A DNA stretch of 64,000 nt from Cherax quadricarinatus (GCF_038502225.1 NC_091374.1:2101909-2165908), one strand, 5' to 3'. Positions 22,463 through 37,403 are shown, numbered from the stretch's first letter. The notes: generated by a model from the sequence alone, not told the origin. Numbers and translations: made by a program.

Positions 22463-23775
22463 ACTGTTACGTCAGCTGGGAATACTGGCTTACGTTCACT
22501 TCTCAGTAGTTGTAACCAGTTACCAGTAACCAGTGTACCGTGGACTCAACGACCAACCGTCTCTGCCTGAGTCACTATCTGAACTCATATTGCGCTGACC
22601 TGGCATTATTCAAAGACCCTCTATGGGTACGTGGGCGGCCAGTCAGTCAGTTAGTTATACGAGAGTGAGCAAGGAGGCAGGTCACGGCTGTAAGGGCGTT
22701 ATAAGTTTGTTGGTCCTTATCGAGTAGTTGAACATATCACTGGTAATAAGTATAAGGTTAGAGAGATTAGTACTGGTCAGTATAAAGAATCGCATTTAGA
22801 TCATATGAAGTTAGTATGTGATGATAATGATGTTCCAACCCAGACTAATGTGACAGACTCTGACAATCCTCCTGATCCTGTACTCTCTTCCTCTGATACT
22901 CAGTCAGACGATCAACCTGAATGTCGTTATTCCCTACGTACACGACAGGTATTGAGAAATCCTCAAATATCATTTGTAACTTCCAATTCAGATTTGCCTC
23001 AAATACAGCATGAGTTAGCCAATGCTACAGAGTTTGATCCTCCCAGAGATGACACCCATTCTGCATATGTCAATCTCACCCTAGCAGAGTTGGGGTTAAA
23101 TGTAAATAACCTGTATAGATGAATAATTACAGTATCAACTTATCAGTATTCAAGAAGTTTTTTTTTTTTGTGTTCATGTTCTCTCCGCATTCTGAGAGTT
23201 AACAGTCTAGATTTGAGTGCACCGAATCTGCCTTTCTGTTAAACACTCTTTCTTTGTATATATTCCTTCCTCAGAATCCGTAGATCACATGAATACAGAT
23301 CGATCGATCAAAATTTTTTTTTTATCACTTGTAATCTCAACGTTGAGTTCGATGTTCATTGTTGAGTTTTAAGTTGTACTATAGTATACCTTGTATTGCA
23401 TTACAGTTTCAGTCACGTAAGCTTCCATTCCAATGTTCTACTTATGTATGTTATAATGTTTAATTGTTGTGTACTTTGACATTGTATAGAATCAGCCCAA
23501 GCCGTATACCTGCCATCTCTAGTTTGTATTAGTTGTATGTCGGGACGACATACGTTAGCGTCGCCGAGCTCTCAGTAGTTGTAACCAGTTACCAGTAACC
23601 AGTGTACCGTGGACTCAACGACCAACCGTCTCTGCCTGAGTCACTATCTGAACTCATATTGCGCTGACCTGGCATTATTCAAAGACCCTCTATGGGTACG
23701 TGGGCGGCCAGTCAGTCAGTTAGTTATACAAGAGTGAGCAAGGAGGCAGGTCATGGCTGTAAGGGCGTTATCCAC
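22463..23775 (+). mobile_element. internally deleted Ty3/Gypsy-like LTR retrotransposon
   Basis: A direct repeat of about 205 bp (22501-22704 and 23568-23771, two differences seen) brackets a coding fragment. Its translation from about 22708 is KFVGPYRVVEHITG, NKYKVREISTGQYKESHLDH, then an acidic tail to a stop after NNLYR at 23122. The GPYRV..KY.V motif is the C-terminal part of a Gypsy integrase. The 5' repeat joins the integrase end directly, so gag, protease, RT, RNase H and most of integrase are gone. The 3' long terminal repeat probably begins near 23534 (TGTATGTCGGGACGACATAC). Confidence 0.78.
22708..23122 (+). pseudogene. integrase C-terminal remnant
   Basis: An open frame of about 138 codons begins right at the left LTR junction. 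The first 40 residues show the integrase C-terminal fold signature. The later residues (PPDPVLSSSDTQSDDQPE, CRYSLRTRQ) form a polar tail before the stop. There is no start codon of its own. It is a remnant of a larger pol. Confidence 0.75.
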
Positions 23776-23904
23776 CTTATCTGTAATTATACGTAATACC
23801 AGCCTACGTGAGTATTTCTTACCTAATCCACGTGTCGAACTCCCACATGATACACTTTACAACGTATGACGGAGGCTACGAAGTGATTAATTAACGTTTG
23901 TACT

Positions 23905-24402
23905 TGTGGGGGAGGGGGGCACTGTTGTTGTGGCACTGTTGTTGTGGTGCTGTTGTTGTGGCACTGTTGTTGTAGTTCTCTTGTTGTGGCACTCGTAGTG
24001 CTCTTGGTGTGGTACTGTTGTTGTGGTGCTGTTGTTGTGGTGCTCTTGTGGCACTGTTGTTGTAGTGCTCTTGTGGTAATGTAGCTGCAGTGCTGTTGTT
24101 GTGGCACTGTTGTTGTGCTGTTGTGATACTATTGTTGTGGCACTGTTGTTGTAGTGCTCTTGTTGTGGCACTCGTAGTGCTCTTGGTGTGGTACTGTTGT
24201 TGTGGCACTGTTGTTGTAGTGCTCTTGTGGTAATGTAGCTGCAGTGCTGTTGTTGTGGCACTGTTGTTGTGCTGTTGTGATACTATTGTTGTGGCACTGT
24301 TGTTGTAGTGCTCTTGTTGTGGCACTCGTAGTGCTCTTGGTGTGGCACTGTTGTTGTGGCACTGTTGTCGTGGCATTGTTGCTGTGGTGCTGTTGTTGAT
24401 CC
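23905..24402. repeat. (GTTGTTGTGGCACT)n minisatellite with a 154-bp duplication
   Basis: Short units GTTGTTGTGGCACT mixed with GTAGTGCTCTTG and TAATGTAGCTGCAG. The TAATGTAGCT segment recurs 154 bp apart (24077 and 24231) with matching flanks. Confidence 0.9.
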
Positions 24403-24815
24403 CATGTATCAGAAACCTTCCTTATGAGGATAGACTGAGGCCCTGAATCTGCACTCTCTAGAAAGACGTAGAATTAGGGGGGATATGATTGAGGTGTATA
24501 AATGGAAGACAGGAATAAATAAAGGGGATGTAAATAGCGTGCTAAAAATATCTAGCCTAGACAGGACTCGCAGCAATGGTTTTAAATTAGAAAAATTCAG
24601 ATTCAGGAAGGATATAGGAAAGCACTGGTTTGGTAATAGAGTTGTGGAAGAGTGGAACAAACTCCCGAGTACCGTCATAGAAGCTAAAACCTTGTGTAAT
24701 TTTAAACTAGGTTAGATAAATACATGAGTGGGTTTGGGTGGGTGTGATTTCGACATGGCTAGCTTGTGCTACTAGGCCTGATGCCGTTTTCCTTCCTTAA
24801 ATGGATGTGACCTGA
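24403..24815 (+). mobile_element. LINE C-terminal fragment (FKLEKFRFRKDIG family)
   Basis: The translation includes LNLHSLERRRIRGDMIEVYK, ISSLDRTRSNGFKLEKFRFR, KDIGKHWFGNRVVEEWNKLP, the conserved end of a CR1/Jockey-type LINE. It ends near 24715. A 3' end with short GACCTGACCTGACCTGAC tandem repeats follows. An early stop near 24440 shows the copy is dead. It is related to the fragments at 55744 and 63775. Confidence 0.88.
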
Positions 24816-24829
24816 CCTGACCTGACCTG

Positions 24830-24928
24830 ACTAGGTGGGTCATTGGTTTAAGCCAGGAGGTGACTTGGACTTGCCTCACATGGTCCAGTAGGCCTGCTGC
24901 AGTGTTCCTTCCTTCTTATATTCTTATG
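24830..24928 (+). mobile_element. solo 3' end of the same LINE family
   Basis: GTGACTTGGACTTGCCTCAC, CCAGTAGGCCTGCTGCAGTG, TTCCTTCCTTCTTATATTCT TATG-type ending, right after the previous copy. The same segment recurs at 56655-56745. Confidence 0.7.
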
Positions 24929-25069
24929 AAAGGACACGACAGGATAGGGTAGGATGGATAGCCGAGGGCATCATGGCTTACACAGGGCAAGGGTTAGGGA
25001 TATAAATAAGGGCAGGGCATAGAATCAGGGATTAGAGTGAGAGGAGGGCGGATATATGTAGTGAATGTG

Positions 25070-25112
25070 TGTGTACTCACCTATCTGTGGTTGCAGGGGT
25101 CGAGTGACAGCT

Positions 25113-25204
<92 letters not shown>

Positions 25205-25239
25205 CACCTATATGTGGTTGCAGGGGTCGAGTGACAGCT

Positions 25240-25307
<68 letters not shown>

Positions 25308-25346
25308 TGTGTGTGTGTTTGTGTGTGTGTGTTTGTGTGTGTGTGT
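25070..25346. repeat. (TG)n tracts with two short LINE tails embedded
   Basis: (TG)n at about 25117-25200 and 25241-25346. Between and before them lie two copies (25075-25116, 25199-25240) of TACTCACCTATCTGTGGTTG, CAGGGGTCGAGTGACAGCTC, CTG, the minus-strand end of the CA-family LINE. Confidence 0.9.
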
Positions 25347-25978
25347 ACTCACCTAATTGTACTCACCTAATTGTGGTTGCAGGGGTCGAGACTCAGCTCC
25401 TGGCCCCGCCTCTTCACTGATCGCTACTGGATCCTCTCTCTGCTTCCTGAGCTTTGTCATACCTCTTCTTAAAACTATGTATGGTTCCTGCCTCCACTAC
25501 TTCACTTGCTAGGCTATTCCACTTGCTGACAACTCTATGACTGAAGAAATACTTCCTAACGTCCCTGTGACTCGTCTGAGTCTTCAGCTTCCAGTTGTGA
25601 CCCCTTGTCCCTGTGTCCCCTCTCTGGAACATCCTATCTCTGTCCACCTTGTCTATTCCCCGCAGTATCTTGTATGTCGTTATCATGTCTCCCCTGACCC
25701 TTCTGTCCTCCAGTGTCGTCAGTCCGATTTCCCTTAACCTTTCCTCGTACGACATTCCCTTGAGCTCTGGGACTAGCCTTGTTGCAAACCTTTGTACTTT
25801 CTCTAACTTCTTGACGTGCTTGACCAGGTGTGGGTTCCAGACTGGTGCTGCATACTCCAGTATGGGCGTAACGTACACAGTGTACAGTGTCTTGAACGAT
25901 TCCTTATTAAGGTATCGGAACGCTATTCTCAGGTTTGCCAGGCGCCCGTATACTGCAGCGGTTATTTGGTTGATGTGT
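25347..25978 (-). mobile_element. CA-family LINE, longest copy
   Basis: The minus-strand translation is uninterrupted from the (TG)n edge: INQITAAVYGRLANLRIAFR, YTVYVTPILEYAAPVWNPHL, LEKVQRFATRLVPELKGMSY, LTTLEDRRVRGDMITTYKIL, VRKYFFSHRVVSKWNSL, then a stop. This is the thumb and C-terminal part of a Jockey/CR1-type LINE. The 3' end carries two AATTAGGTGAGTAC steps, then (AC)n. The 5' truncation point also falls exactly in (TG)n (25976-25998). Confidence 0.92.
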
Positions 25979-26103
25979 GTGTGTGTGTGTGTGTGTGTTT
26001 CCACCACAACCACTAACAACATCACCAGCTGTTCAACAGTCAGGTGTTCACTGGATCAGTTAACTACTACACCTGTTTATAAACTTTCGCACCAGCTGAA
26101 CTA

Positions 26104-26155
<52 letters not shown>
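26104..26155. repeat. (TTA)n tract
   Basis: About 17 trinucleotide repeats. Confidence 0.9.
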
Positions 26156-26249
26156 AATCTCAGGTGTCCACAAGACTGACAGTTAACACACAAGTCTACA
26201 CAGTACACTGCTAACAGTTTATAAGCAGAGTTACAACAGGTTAACAAGA

Positions 26250-27565
26250 CAGTACAGTGATCCTCATCACAGTTACAACAGTGATCCTCATCACAGTTAC
26301 AACAGTGATCCTCATCACAGTTACAACAGTGATCCTCCTCACAGCCACAACAGTGATCCTCATCACAGTTACAACAGTGATCCTCATCACAGTTACAACA
26401 GTGATCCTCATCACAGCCACAACAGTGATCCTCATCACAGTTACAGCAGTGATCCTCATCACAGTTACAACAGTGATCCTCATCACAGCCACAACAGTGA
26501 TCCTCATCACAGTTACAACAGTGATCCTCATCACAGCCACAACAGTGATCCTCATCACAGTTACAACAGTGATCTTCATCACAGCCACAACAGTGATCCT
26601 CATCACAGTTACAACAGTGATCCTCATCACAGCCACAACAGTGATCCTCATCACAGTTACAACAGTGATCCTCATCACAGCCACAACAGTGATCCTCATC
26701 ACAGTTACAACAGTGATCCTCATCACAGCCACAACAGTGATCCTCATCACAGTTACAACAGTGATCCTCATCACAGCCACAACAGTGATCCTCATCACAG
26801 CCACAACAGTGATCCTCATCACAGCCACAACAGTGATCCTCATGACAGTTACAACAGTGATCCTCATGACAGTTACAACAGTGATCCTCATCACAGCCAC
26901 AACAGTGATCCTCATCACAGCCACAACAGTGATCCTCATGACAGTTACAACAGTGATCCTCATGACAGTTACAACAGTGATCCTCATCACAGCCACAACA
27001 GTGATCCTCATCACAGCCACAACAGTGATCCTCATGACAGTTACAACAGTGATCCTCATGACAGTTACAACAGTGATCCTCATCACAGCCACAACAGTGA
27101 TCCTCATCACAGCCACAACAGTGATCCTCATCACAGTTACAACAGTGATCCTCATGACAGTTACAACAGTGATCCTCATGACAGTTACAACAGTGATCCT
27201 CATCACAGCCACAACAGTGATCCTCATCACAGTTACAACAGTGATCCTCATCACAGTTACAACAGTGATCCTCATCACAGTTACAACAGTGATCCTCATC
27301 ACAGCCACAACTGATCTTCATCACAGTTACAACAGTGATCCTCATCACAGTTACAACAGTGATCCTCATCACAGTTAAAACAGTGATCCTCATCACAGTT
27401 ACAACGGTGATCCTCATCACAGTTACAACAGTGATCCTCATCACAGTTACAACAGTGATCCTCCTCACAGCCACAACTGTGATCATCACAATTACAACAG
27501 TGATCCTCCTCACAGCCACAACAGTGATCCTCATCACAGTTACAACAGTGATCCTCATCACAGTC
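26250..27565 (+). repeat. 24-bp satellite, subdomain 1 (CTCATCACAG type)
   Basis: About 55 units of CAGTGATCCTCATCACAGTT plus ACAA, with GCCAC and CATGACAG variants. Variants alternate in a regular order (see findings). All frames without stops are open on both strands because 24 bp is 8 codons. The cysteine-rich DEDHCCNC protein on the minus strand is the product of this, with no independent support. Confidence 0.97.
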
Positions 27566-29295
27566 ACAACAGTGATCCTCGTCAGTCACAACAGTGATCC
27601 TCGTCACAGTCACAACAGTGATCCTCGTCACAGTCACAACAGTGATCCTCGTCACAGTCACAAGTGATCCTCGTCACAGCCACAACAGTGATCCTCGTCA
27701 CAGTCACAACAGTGATCCTCGTCACAGTCACAACAGTGATCCTCGTCACAGTCACAACAGTGATCCTCGTCACAGTCACAACAGTGATCCTCGTCAGTCA
27801 CAACAGTGATCCTCGTCACAGTCGTTACAACAGTGATCCTGGTCACAGTCACAACAGTGATCCTGGTCACAGTCACAACAGTGATCCTCGTCACAGTCAC
27901 AACAGTGATCCTCGTCAGTCACAACAGTGATCCTCGTCACAGCCACAACAGTGATCCTCGTCACAGTCACAACAGTGATCCTCGTCACAGCCACAACAGT
28001 GATCCTCGTCACAGTCACAACAGTGATCCTCGTCACTCACAACAATGATCCTCGTCAGTCACAACAGTGATCCTCGTCACAGCCACAACAGTGATCCTCG
28101 TCACAGTCACAATAGTTATCCTCGTCACAGCCACAACAGTGATCCTCGTCACAGTCACAACAGTGATCCTCGTCAGTCACAACAGTGATCCTCGTCACAG
28201 TCACAACAGTGATCCTCGTCACAGTCACAACAGTGATCCTCGTCACAGTCACAACAGTGATCCTCGTCACAGTCTACAACAGTGATCCTCGTCACAGTCA
28301 CAACAGTGATCCTCGTCACAGTGACAACAGTGATCCTCGTCACAGTCACAACAGTGATCCTCGTCACAGTCACAACAGTGATCCTCGTCACAGTCACAAC
28401 AGTGATCCTCGTCACAGTCACAACAGTGATCCTCGTCACAGCCACAACAGTGATCCTTGTCACAGTCACAACAGTGATCCTCGTCACAGCCACAACAGTT
28501 ATCCTCGTCACAGCCACAACAGTGATCCTCGTTACAGTCACAACAGTGATCCTCGTCACAGTCACAACAGTGATCCTCGTCACAGTCACAACAGTGATCC
28601 TCGTCACAGTCACAGTCACAACAGTGATCCTCCTCGTCACAGTCACAACAGTGATCCTCGTCACAGCCACAACAGTTATCCTCGTCACAGCCACAACAGT
28701 GATCCTCGTTACAGTCACAACAGTGATCCTCGTCACAGTCACAACAGTGATCCTCGTCACAGTCACAACAGTGATCCTCGTCACAGTCACAACAGTGATC
28801 CTCGTCACAGTCACAACAGTTATCCTCGTCACAGTCACAACAGTGATCCTCGTCACAGTCACAACAGTGATCCTCGTCACAGTCACAACAGTGATCCTCG
28901 TCACAGCCACAACAGTGATCCTCGTCACAGTCACAACAGTGATCCTCGTCACAGTCACAACAGTGATCCTCGTCACAGCCACAACAGTGATCCTCGTCAC
29001 AGCCACAACAGTGATCCTCGTCACAGCCACAACAGTGATCCTCGTCACAGCCACAACAGTGATCCTCGTCACAGCCACAACAGTGATCCTCGTCACAGTC
29101 ACAACAGTGATCCTCGTCACAGTCACAACAGTGATCCTCGTCACAGCCACAACAGTGATCCTCGTCACAGTCACAACAGTGATCCTCGTCACAGTCACAA
29201 CAGTGATCCTCGTCACAGTCACAACAGTGATCCTCGTCACAGTCACAACAGTGATCCTCGTCACAGTCACAACAGTGATCCTCGTCACAGACACA
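27565..29295 (+). repeat. 24-bp satellite, subdomain 2 (CTCGTCACAG type)
   Basis: About 72 units of CAGTGATCCTCGTCACAGTC plus ACAA. The CATCA to CGTCA change is fixed across this half. A few units are shortened to 20-21 bp (about 27577, 27657, 27797), breaking the reading frames. Confidence 0.97.
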
Positions 29296-29695
29296 ACCAA
29301 GAAATCATCACACCTGGACACACAACTGCATTATATCATACCTGCCACAAGGACGGATCACACGCGTCATATTTCAGGATTTTCAACCTTGCCACTGAAG
29401 CTTCAATCAGTCAGTATTGGTCGTGTCTGACGCCTCCTACGAAATTGTAATAGACATAACAGTAACTATTTAGGGAATTGGCGTATTCTAGGGTGATACT
29501 CAGCGTGTTGTGATTAAGGGAAAGAGCCCTTAATTAGCACTAAATAAGGGCGAGGATTTCTACAGGTGCGGTAAGTGAAGGTTGGGGACTGATCCCTCAC
29601 TGTGTGGGTGTTCTCAGGGAACGTAATACTGAGGCAGTGGAATGTTGAGGTGAAGGCAGGTCATGTAGAAGTGAACACGTTCATACATTCATACA
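29295..29695. other. unique intronic sequence
   Basis: About 400 bp of single-copy sequence. No exon was recognised. Confidence 0.5.
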
Positions 29696-29699
29696 TACA

Positions 29700-29912
29700 G
29701 GGATGTTAGGAAGTATTTCTTCAGTCTTAGAGTTGTTAGGAAGTGGAACAATCTGGAGAGTGATGTGGAGACAGGATCCATACATCGCTTTAAGAAGAGG
29801 TATGATAAAACTCGTGGAGCAGGGAGAAGAGCTAGTACCGACCAGTCAAGAGGCAGGGGCCAGGAGCTGTGACTCGACCCTACAAACACAATTAGGTGAG
29901 TAGACACACATG
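29700..29912 (+). mobile_element. CA-family LINE, 3' fragment
   Basis: Begins GGATGTTAGGAAGTATTTCT (VRKYFFS part of the protein), continues through GGATCCATACATCGCTTTAA and GGCCAGGAGCTGTGACTCGA, and ends AATTAGGTGAGTAGACACAC. The CA tail is short here. Confidence 0.88.
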
Positions 29913-29984
29913 ATGGTTGGGGTAATTACCCAACCATCATGTATGCTCATCTACCATAAATTAACACGTTAATCCCAGCTCATA

Positions 29985-32420
29985 CAACCTCCCCCCAGCT
30001 CATACAACCTCCCACAGCTAATACAACCTCCCCCAGCTCATACAACCTCCCCCCAGCTCATACAACCTCCCCCAGCTCATACAACCTCCCCCAGCTCATA
30101 CAACCTCCCCCCAGCTCATACAACCTCCCCCCAGCTCATACAACCTCCCCCAGCTCATACAACCTCCCCCAGCTCATACAACCTACAACCTCCCCCAGCT
30201 CATACAACCTCCCCCAGCTCATACAACCTCCCCAGCTCATACAACCTCCCCCCAGCTCATACAACCTCCCCCAGCTCATACAACCTCCCCCAGCTCATAC
30301 AACCTCCCCCCAGCTCATACAACCTCCCCCAGCTCATACAACCTCCCCCCAGCTCATACAACCTCCCCCAGCTCATACAACCTCCCCGCACTTCATACAA
30401 CCTCCCCCCCGCTCATACAACCTCCCCCAGCTCATACAACCTCCCCGCACTTCATACAACCTCCCCCAGCTCATACAACCTCCCCCAGCTCCTACAACCT
30501 CCCCGCACTTCATACAACCTCCCCCCAGCTCATACAACCTCCCCCAGCTCATACAACCTCCCCCAGCTCATACAACCTCCCCCCACTTCATACAACCTCC
30601 CCCCAGCTCATACAACCTCCCCCCACTTCATACAACCTCCCCACAGCTCATACAACCTCCCCCCACTTCATACAACCTCCCCCCAGCTCATACAACCTCC
30701 CCCAGCTCATACAACCTCCCCCAGCTCATACAACCTCCCCCAGCTCATACAACCTCCCACAGCTCATACAACCTCCCCCGGTTCATACAACCTCCCCCAT
30801 TTCATACAACCTCCCCCAGTTCATACAACCTCCCCCAGCTCACAGAACCTACCCCCAGCTCATACAACCTCGCACCAGCTCATACAACCTCCCCAGCTCA
30901 TACAACCTCCCCCCAGCTCATACAACCTGCCCCAGCTCATACAACCTCCCCAGCTCATACAACCTCCCCCAGCTCATACAACCTCCCCAGCTCATACAAC
31001 CTCCCCCAGCTCATACAACCTCGCACCAGCTCATACAACCTCCCCAGCTCATACAACCTCCCACCAGCTCATACAACCTCCCCAGCTCATACAACCTCCC
31101 ACCAGCTCATACAACCTCCCCAGCTCATACAACCTCCCCCAGCTCATACAACCTCCCCCAGCTCATACAACCTCCCACCAGCTCATACAACCACCCCCAG
31201 CTCAAACAACCTCCCCCAGCTCATACAACCTCCCCCAGCTCATACAACCTCCCACCAGCTCATACAACCTCCCCAGCTCATACAACCTCCCCCAGCTCAT
31301 ACAACCTCCCCCAGCTCATACAACCTCCCACCAGCTCATACAACCTCCCCCAGCTCATACAACCTCCCCCAGCTCATACAACCTCCCCCCAGCTGATACA
31401 ACCTCCCCCAGCTCATACAACCTCCCCCAGCTCATACAACCTCCCACCAGCTCATACAACCTCCCCCAGCTCATACAACCTCCCCCAGCTCATACAACCT
31501 CCCCCAGCTCATACAACCTCCCACCAGCTTATACAACCTCCCCCAGCTCATACAACCTCCCCAGCTCATACAACCTCCCACCAGCTCATACAACCTCCCC
31601 CCAGCTCATACAACCTGCCCCAGCTCATACAACCCCCCAGCTCATACAACCTCCCCCAGCTCATACAGCTCATACAACCTGCCCCAGCTCATACAACCTC
31701 CCCAGCTCCCCAGCTCATACAACCTCCCCAGCTCATACAACCTCCCACCAGCTCATACAACCTCCCCAGCTCATACAACCTCCCACCAGCTCATACAACC
31801 TCCCCAGCTCATACAACCTCCCACCCCCAGCTCATACAACCTCCCCCAGCTCATACAACCTCCCACCAGCTCATACAACCTCCCCCAGCTCATACAACCT
31901 CCCCCAGCTCATACAACCTCCCCCAGCTCATACAACCTCCCACCAGCTCATACAACCTCCCCCAGCTCATACAACCTCCCCCAGCTCATACAACCTCCCC
32001 CAGCTCATACAACCTCCCACCAGCTCATACAACCTCCCCCAGCTCATACAACCTCCCCCAGCTCATACAACCTCCCACCAGCTCATACAACCTCCCCCAG
32101 CTCATACAACCTCCCCCAGCTCATACAACCTCCCACCAGCTCATACAACCTCCCCCAGCTCATACAAACTCCACCAGCTCATACAACCTCCCCCAGCTCA
32201 TACAACCTCCCACCAGCTTATACAACCTCCCCCAGCTCATACAACCTCCCCCAGCTCATACAACCTCCCACCAGCTCATACAACCTCCCCCAGCTCATAC
32301 AACCTCCCCCAGCTCATACAACCTCCCCAGCTCATACAACCTCCCCCAGCTCATACAACCTCCCACAGCTCATACAACCTCCCACCAGCTCATACAACCT
32401 CCCCCAGCTCATACAACCCA
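29985..32420 (+). repeat. 18-20-bp C-rich satellite (CAGCTCATACAACCTCCCC)n
   Basis: About 130 units. Length varies through the C run (CCCC to CCCCCC) and AC insertions, so no long reading frame survives. The left part (to about 30850) has CACTTCATACAA variants and the right part has CCACCAGCTC variants, which indicates at least two expansion phases. Confidence 0.97.
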
Positions 32421-32600
32421 CCTCAGACCAATGACAGGTAATACAATATGCAAATCAAGCCTCATTATAATAAGCAGCTCTAGTCATCATTTATAACAGT
32501 AAAGATAAAGTTTGGTCAGTAATAAAGGAGAATAAAATATGTAAATCACTCCCAGTATTATTCCAGTTAACCACAACCTCCTAAATCCTGCCATTAACCA

Positions 32601-33720
<1,120 letters not shown>

Positions 33721-33767
33721 CTTCAGAATCTCCCAAAACCACATTATTATTATTATTACCATTATTA

Positions 33768-33962
33768 CCTGGCACCATCTAGCACCACCTGGCACCATCT
33801 AGCACCATCTAGCACCACCTGGCACCATCTAGCACCATCTAGCACCACCTGGCACCATCTAGCACCATCTAGCACCACCTGGCACCATCTAGCACCATCT
33901 AGCACCACCTGGCACCATCTAGCACCATCTAGCACCACCTGGCACCATCTAGCACCACCTGC
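33768..33962. repeat. 30-bp minisatellite (CACCATCTAGCACCACCTGG)n
   Basis: About 6.5 units. The unit is itself made of 10-bp CACCATCTAG and CACCACCTGG steps. 33965-34195 is unique with a few CTGTCAAGCCTTG steps. Confidence 0.95.
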
Positions 33963-34200
33963 CTGGGTGGGTCTTATTGCCTTCAACGTTAATTTGATAT
34001 AACTATATTTTTATGTCTGTGTAATACGTTAGATAATTACTTTCCAGAGTTTATTAGTAAGTCTCTTTCTACTAGCTTCCCTGTCAAGCCTGCTAAGCTG
34101 TCAAGTCTGGTAACTGTCAAGCCTTGTACCTGTCAAGCCTTGCAGCCTTGTACCTCTCAAGCCTTCCAGCCTGCCACCTCACTCATACACACCCCCAGTA

Positions 34201-35065
<865 letters not shown>

Positions 35066-35067
35066 AC

Positions 35068-35118
<51 letters not shown>
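35068..35118. repeat. (TAA)n tract
   Basis: About 17 repeats. Confidence 0.9.
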
Positions 35119-35292
35119 TTACTACTATTTAGTCATTAAGGTGAGAGTAAGGGTAGTGGGCGGGGTGAGAGAGGAATGGACAGGTGGATGGCACCGCCCA
35201 TGTTCAGGGGCGGTCATGTTGTCCTGGGAGGAGATAATGTGACCTTAAGGGCCACTCTAACCTGACCTAGGTGACCTCTCCCTGATACTGGA

Positions 35293-35818
<526 letters not shown>

Positions 35819-35887
35819 AGAGAGAGAGAGAGAATCATAAACTAGGGCAAGTGTCTATCGACAAGTGACCTTAAGATGCTAACTATG

Positions 35888-36034
35888 CACATAGCCAGAC
35901 AACCAGATAACCAGACAGCCAGACAGCCAGACAACCAGACAGCCAGACAACCAGACAGCCAGACAACCAGACAGCCAGACAACCAGACAGCCAGACAACC
36001 AGACAGCCAGACAACCAGACAGCCAGACAACCAG
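35888..36034 (+). repeat. 16-bp minisatellite (AGACAACCAGACAGCC)n
   Basis: About nine near-perfect units. Confidence 0.95.
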
Positions 36035-36109
36035 CTGAGAGACCAACAGATTCAGCTGGGACAGCTGGGTGAGTAATCACAGTATTCTACATGAGTGTCT
36101 TATAGTGAG

Positions 36110-36127
36110 TACACACACACACACACA

Positions 36128-36180
<53 letters not shown>
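36110..36180. repeat. (CA)n tract
   Basis: About 35 CA repeats, flush with the LINE fragment to its right. Confidence 0.95.
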
Positions 36181-36184
<4 letters not shown>

Positions 36185-36294
36185 TATGATAAAGCTCATG
36201 GATCAGGGAGAGAGTGGACCTAGTAGCGACTAGCCAAGAGGCAGGGATAGGAGCTATGAATCGACCCCTGCAACCACAAATAGGTGAGTACACA
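36181..36294 (+). mobile_element. CA-family LINE, 3' fragment
   Basis: GAGGTATGATAAAGCTCATG through AATCGACCCCTGCAACCACA and AATAGGTGAGTACACAC. The 5' cut point differs from the other copies but again lies at (CA)n. Confidence 0.88.
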
Positions 36295-36780
36295 CTAGAT
36301 GGGCTGGTGGAGACTCACTCCACCAGTTGTTTACAACACTGGTTGTGGATGGGGTTGACAAACAGGTGGGGGGACAGATAGATGTGGTGGTATACAGTGG
36401 GTGGAGACGCTCACTGCCATAGATAAGAAAATACCAGGGGTAAGCTAATTGGTGTCAGGTCGATACTGGCCAAAAAATACTGAGTGAGATAGAACTTACT
36501 ATCACCTACCATTTACACAATTTACAAGGCAATGTATAGAATTTACACACTCGTTATGCATAATTTACACTGTGGATTATACAGGAAGAACTTACATCTC
36601 TTTTGTAATTCAGATATCTACTCCCCAAACGGGAACAAGGGACAGGGACTTCCCTCAGAATAGGGACGGAACGCCCAGTAAGTTTATTTAGGCGAAGTTA
36701 CACATAAGTACAATCATCATACACAATGTAAATTACCCAGAATAACCCAAAAAAGTCAGACAAAGTGACTTATTTCCAGT
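36295..36780. other. unique intronic sequence
   Basis: No exon pattern or repeat was recognised. Confidence 0.5.
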
Positions 36781-36789
36781 TTGAGATAT

Positions 36790-37145
36790 GGATATTGACA
36801 GGGACCCAGCATCACTCTGGACAGTTAAAGAGATGCTGGCTACTATGGATGTTGACAGGGACCCAGCATCACTAATGGACAGACACAGGGATGCTGGCTG
36901 CTACGGATATTGACAGGGAGCCCACCATCACTAATGGACAGATATAGGGTTGCTGGCTACCATGGATATTGACAGGGACTCAGCATCACTAATGGACAGA
37001 TACAGGGTTGCTGGCTACCATGGATATTGACAGGGACTCAGCATCACTAATGGACAGATACAGGGTTGCTGGCTACCATGGATATTGACAGGGACTCAGC
37101 ATCACTAATGGACAGATACAGGGTTGCTGGCTACCATGGATAGAA
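36790..37145 (+). repeat. 58-bp minisatellite
   Basis: About six units of ATGGATATTGACAGGGACTC, AGCATCACTAATGGACAGAT, ACAGGGTTGCTGGCTACC. The first two units are diverged and the last three identical. 37145-37400 is unique. Confidence 0.95.
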
Positions 37146-37403
37146 GACTATCCCCCTCTAAGCATCACACAGGGATAGGGAAGCATCCCCAGCATCTCAC
37201 GTTGATGGGAGATAGATGGGACCCCAACCCCTCACAGGAGCGTCCCTCAAAGGCCGTCCAAATTGGATGTCAGGACCAACGTCCCTAGAAGGGCCCGGCA
37301 AGGCCCCTGAATCACCCAGGGGAGCAACCACCTACCTTATTCCTTCCCCCCCAGCTGCCTCCCCTGACCACCTAACTTCCTCCCCTCCATCATTATACAT
37401 GTA

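Noticed and set aside
26152..29450. Long frames of 355 to 471 codons, including a cysteine-rich DEDHCCNC repeat protein
   Set aside because: The 24-bp satellite unit is 8 codons without stops, so several frames on both strands stay open. They end where units of other length break the period.
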